A DNA stretch of 32,682 nt from Gammaproteobacteria bacterium (GTDB taxonomy: Bacteria; Pseudomonadota; Gammaproteobacteria; Pseudomonadales; Azotimanducaceae), in the NCBI GenBank assembly GCA_027295305.1, contig JAPULC010000188.1, forward strand, positions 1-32,682, read 5' to 3'. Within the stretch, counting starts at the first letter, position 1. Each line of letters begins with the position of its first letter. The notes below the pieces were generated by a model. That model was given only the letters and a program-made list of their open reading frames with translations, searched no databases and was not told where the DNA came from. Both the position numbers and the translations under genes were made by a program. Shown one piece after another: positions 30,507 to 32,682 of the stretch.

Positions 30507-31490
30507 TCAGCTCGTGATGACCCATTCGCGCCTGAGACCCTGGTTCTCCAGCATCTCGCGCAATTGCTTCAAGGCTTCGACCTGGATCTGGCGCACACGC
30601 TCGCGGGTAAGACCGATCTCGCGGCCCACCTCTTCGAGGGTGGACAGGTCGTATCCGCGTAAACCGAAGCGCCGGCAGATAACCTCGCGCGGCTTCTCGC
30701 CAAGCGCCGACAGCCAGCGATCGACCTGCCCACGAAGATTATTGTCTTCGAGCAGAACGGCAGGGTCACGGGACTGTTCGTCGGCTATCGTCTCTGAAAA
30801 CGGTCGGCCCTCGTCGGCGCCGGAAAGATCGGTGGAGGTCACGCGCTCGGCGAGTTGCATGACGCGTCGCACGTCATTGGCCGGCTTGTCCACCAGATCC
30901 GCAATTTCTTCAACGGAGGGCTCGTGGTCGAGCTTCTGCGAAAGCTCGCGCTCGGCGCGCAAGTAACCGTTGAGCTCCTTCGCCACGTGAATCGGCAGGC
31001 GAATCGTGCGCGCATGATTCATGATGCCGCGCTCGATGGCTTGACGGATCCACCAGGTGGCGTACGTGGAGAAACGGAATCCGCGCTCCGGATCGAATTT
31101 CTCCACTGCACGTATGAGGCCGAGATTGCCTTCCTCGATGAGATCGAGCAGCGGCAGCCCTCGATTCAAATAGCGGCGCGCAATCTTCACCACGAGGCGC
31201 AGATTACTTTCGATCATCTTGCGGCGCGCGGCCGCGTCGCCGCGTTGGACACGCCGTGCAAGGCGTACCTCGTCGGCCGCGGTCAAAAGCTGCGAGGCGC
31301 CGATCTCGGCGAGATACATCTCGGTGGCATCGCCGATGCCTCGAGATGTGGGGGGAATTCCTTCCTCGATGACATCGTCATCGATGGCAATGTCTTTGCC
31401 GGCCTTGCTTCCATCGACAACCTGAAGACCTTCGAGCTTGTCAGTGTTCTCGTCGATCGCCGCGGCCTTGTCGCTCCATGCTGCTTCCAT
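30507..31490 (-). CDS. rpoS: RNA polymerase sigma factor RpoS
   Basis: RpoS is the stationary-phase and general stress sigma factor. The 327-residue product has region 1.2 (about 53-85, [16 protein letters not shown]), region 2 (about 88-165) with [39 protein letters not shown], and region 3 (about 170-245) including [22 protein letters not shown], very close to E. coli RpoS. Region 4 (255-313) has an intact [17 protein letters not shown] helix. The usual upstream gene nlpD is absent; a response-regulator gene ends 29 bases before the start. The small sigma-4 gene follows after three bases. Confidence 0.94.
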   Translation of the reverse strand: MEAAWSDKAAAIDENTDKLEGLQVVDGSKAGKDIAIDDDVIEEGIPPTSRGIGDATEMYLAEIGASQLLTAADEVRLARRVQRGDAAARRKMIESNLRLVVKIARRYLNRGLPLLDLIEEGNLGLIRAVEKFDPERGFRFSTYATWWIRQAIERGIMNHARTIRLPIHVAKELNGYLRAERELSQKLDHEPSVEEIADLVDKPANDVRRVMQLAERVTSTDLSGADEGRPFSETIADEQSRDPAVLLEDNNLRGQVDRWLSALGEKPREVICRRFGLRGYDLSTLEEVGREIGLTRERVRQIQVEALKQLREMLENQGLRREWVITS

Positions 31491-31519
31491 AAGGTCACCC
31501 GTTTCTTTGCCCTGGCCCT

Positions 31520-32095
31520 CTACGCTGCCGTTGACTCTAGAAGCCCGCAGGCTTCCAGAACGTCGTCGTTTCTCAACGGCTTGGTAAAGAACCTGTCAGC
31601 ACCGGCTGCGAGGATCTTGCGGGCCAATCCGGGTTCATCGAACCCCGTCATGGCAACCACGTGGATCTGCATCGTCTCCACGTCGCCCTTCAGCCTCCGG
31701 CACACCTCTATCCCGTTGAGTCCTGGCATCATGATGTCGAGTAACACGACGTCCGGCTTGAAGGTTGCTACCTTGCTGCCGGCTTCGAACCCGTCGAAAG
31801 CCGAGTCCACCACCACGTCGCCGCCCCGCTGCCGCAACAAATCCACAAGGAACTTGTTGATGTGCAGGTCGTCATCCACTACCAGGATTCGCCGTCCTTC
31901 GTCCTCCCCAAGATTTCCTGAAAGTCCCATTTCACGCGCAAAGTCTCGAACGGAGTCGATAGAAAACCGCCGGTGACCACCCGCAGTCATACGCGCCTCC
32001 AACAGACCTTTCTGGGCCCATTGACGGACGGTAATAGGGGATACCAGCAGTAAATCTGCGACTTCCGTTGGCGTTAGGTATCGTTTTTCTTTCAT
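31520..32095 (-). CDS. Response regulator with N-terminal MerR/BldC-type helix-turn-helix and C-terminal receiver
   Basis: The 191-residue product reverses the usual order of response regulators. Residues 1-56 form a MerR/excisionase/BldC-like winged helix ([29 protein letters not shown], wing TAGGHRRFS). Residues about 68-187 form a receiver domain with the acidic pocket VVDDD (74-76), phospho-acceptor Asp120 in [13 protein letters not shown], Thr150 in AMTG, and Lys172 in FTKPL. All key receiver residues are present, so phosphorylation is likely. No sensor kinase is in the window. The gene is 29 bases upstream of rpoS on the same strand, and a 9-base-period array plus a candidate promoter lie before it. 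I infer a regulator of the rpoS operon, perhaps autoregulatory. Confidence 0.88.
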   Translation of the reverse strand: MKEKRYLTPTEVADLLLVSPITVRQWAQKGLLEARMTAGGHRRFSIDSVRDFAREMGLSGNLGEDEGRRILVVDDDLHINKFLVDLLRQRGGDVVVDSAFDGFEAGSKVATFKPDVVLLDIMMPGLNGIEVCRRLKGDVETMQIHVVAMTGFDEPGLARKILAAGADRFFTKPLRNDDVLEACGLLESTAA

Positions 32096-32115
32096 GCGTT
32101 CGATCGTACTTCTAT

Positions 32116-32187
32116 ATCGGTTACAGCGAAATTATCGTTTTAATCGAATCAATCGATCTGCGCGGTATAATCGGTTTAATCGCTTTG
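32116..32187. promoter_or_regulatory. Phased array of eight 9-base units upstream of the response regulator
   Basis: ATCG occurs at 32116, 32134, 32143, 32152, 32170 and 32179. The two missing phases hold AGCG (32125) and CGCG (32161). Thus eight consecutive 9-base units all have CG at their third and fourth positions, and six are exact ATCG. The array starts 20 bases upstream of the start codon and overlaps the candidate promoter. Head-to-tail phased repeats are the type of site bound by MerR-like BldC proteins, which the downstream gene resembles. Confidence 0.6.
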
Positions 32188-32195
32188 AGTGTCTA
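32167..32195 (-). promoter_or_regulatory. Candidate sigma-70 promoter of the response regulator-rpoS operon
   Basis: On the minus strand TAGACA (32195-32190) matches 5 of 6 bases of the -35 consensus, and GATTAT (32172-32167) matches 4 of 6 of the -10, with a 17-base spacer. Two units of the 9-base array lie on or between these hexamers and the others lie just downstream, as expected for an operator. The -35 overlaps the stop codon of the upstream ORF. Confidence 0.45.
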
Positions 32196-32492
32196 ATACC
32201 AAAAGTTCATAAGAATCTCTTCATTCTGACCCTTTTGGACTAAGACGTATCCGTAGCTATCGGCGGGCGCCGAAAGGCCGACACACCGGCCAAGGCTCGG
32301 CGCGGGGGCGTTGGCTGGGTCGTGAATCAGGCGGGTGCTGGCGCGTCCGTCCAGCCCGAGCTCTTCGATCGCCGTCTCCCGCATACGGTATTTCTGGAGC
32401 TTGCCGTGCGCAACGAAGTAGCCGTTGTTAGGCGACACACTCACGGCAGACGAGACTCTTGCGGTATTAGAGAGGGGACCTGCCCCGGTCAA
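32193..32492 (-). CDS. Hypothetical protein, possibly a 5'-truncated fragment
   Basis: This 99-codon frame has GC-rich third positions like real genes here. A plausible protein body follows (SPNNGYFVAHGKLQKYRMR, then LIHDPANAPAPSLGRCVGL and a C terminus EEILMNFWY). I do not recognise the family. The listed start is a TTG directly after the universal stress protein stop, in the same frame, with no ribosome site. The true start may be a GTG near 32444, or the 5' end may be lost. A GGGG/CCCC stem near its front (32474-32488) could be a weak terminator for the upstream gene. Confidence 0.45.
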   Translation of the reverse strand: MTGAGPLSNTARVSSAVSVSPNNGYFVAHGKLQKYRMRETAIEELGLDGRASTRLIHDPANAPAPSLGRCVGLSAPADSYGYVLVQKGQNEEILMNFWY

Positions 32493-32682
32493 TCACTCTT
32501 CCATGTCACCGATACGTACGGCCAGCACGTCACACTTGACACCGTGCAGCACGGCGTTGGCCGTCGAGCCCAGGAGCAGTCCCAACCCGTGGCGCCCATG
32601 GGTGCCCATCACGACCAGATCGACCCCCTCCGCCTCCGAAAGACGATGAATTTCGGAAGCGGGATTGCCGACGCACACGTGC
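32493..32682 (-). CDS. Universal stress protein (UspA family), 3' part only
   Basis: The visible 63 or so C-terminal residues show the family's nucleotide-binding end: VCVGNPASEIHRLSEAEGVDL, then VVMGTHGRHGL and LLGSTANAVLHGVKCDVLAVR, which fits the G-2X-G-9X-G(S/T) motif. The 5' part lies beyond the right edge. Proximity to rpoS fits a stress-related neighbourhood, but cotranscription with the response regulator is not shown. Confidence 0.85.
   Translation of the reverse strand, partial: HVCVGNPASEIHRLSEAEGVDLVVMGTHGRHGLGLLLGSTANAVLHGVKCDVLAVRIGDMEE

Noticed and set aside
32193-32682. Programmed readthrough of the usp TGA into the following in-frame ORF
   Set aside because: The UspA domain ends normally at its stop, and no readthrough or selenocysteine signal is visible; in-frame adjacency alone is weak evidence.

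Overview
The window is one GC-rich chromosomal segment, densely coded, from a gammaproteobacterium. Three conserved neighbourhoods support this: leuC-leuD-leuB-asd-fimV-truA, prmB-aroC, and gltA divergent from sdhCDAB-sucAB-lpd-sucCD. A full RpoS also fits this class. I cannot name the genus. I see no rRNA, tRNA, CRISPR array, transposase, integrase or phage gene.

Left part (1-9340). A repeat-filled spacer is followed, on the minus strand, by truA, fimV, asd, leuB, leuD and leuC. In transcription order leucine biosynthesis comes first, then aspartate-semialdehyde dehydrogenase, the polar hub protein FimV and the tRNA pseudouridine synthase. A divergent LysR regulator (8448-9320) shares a 100-base promoter region with leuC. 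The LysR gene and the convergent aroC are separated only by a perfect palindrome.

Middle part (9342-27302). Fifteen minus-strand genes run without a clear terminator: sdhC, sdhD, sdhA, sdhB, sucA, sucB, lpd, sucC, sucD, htpG, gpsA, a DUF4389 membrane protein, a DUF4892 exported protein, prmB and aroC. They encode succinate dehydrogenase, 2-oxoglutarate dehydrogenase and succinyl-CoA synthetase. The Hsp90 chaperone gene htpG starts two bases after sucD. Three spacers (sucA/sucB, sucB/lpd, htpG/gpsA) are filled by copies of one hairpin-rich repeat, in the same orientation and ending 26-28 bases before the next start codon. gltA (citrate synthase) is divergent and completes the TCA cluster.

Right part (28787-32682). 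Behind gltA lies a 469-base convergent spacer with two different palindromic elements. One of these is homologous to the element at the left edge of the window. A beta-hydroxyacid dehydrogenase follows. The most interesting locus is 30297-32195: a response regulator with its DNA-binding domain at the N terminus (MerR/BldC-like helix-turn-helix, then receiver), then rpoS, then a 68-residue stand-alone copy of sigma region 4, closed by a terminator. Upstream of the response regulator is an array of eight units with an exact 9-base period (6 of 8 are ATCG). It overlaps a plausible sigma-70 promoter. I infer a stress-response module in which the regulator controls its own operon and thus RpoS, and the small sigma-4 protein modulates RpoS or RNA polymerase. 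An unidentified ORF and the 3' end of a universal stress protein gene close the window.
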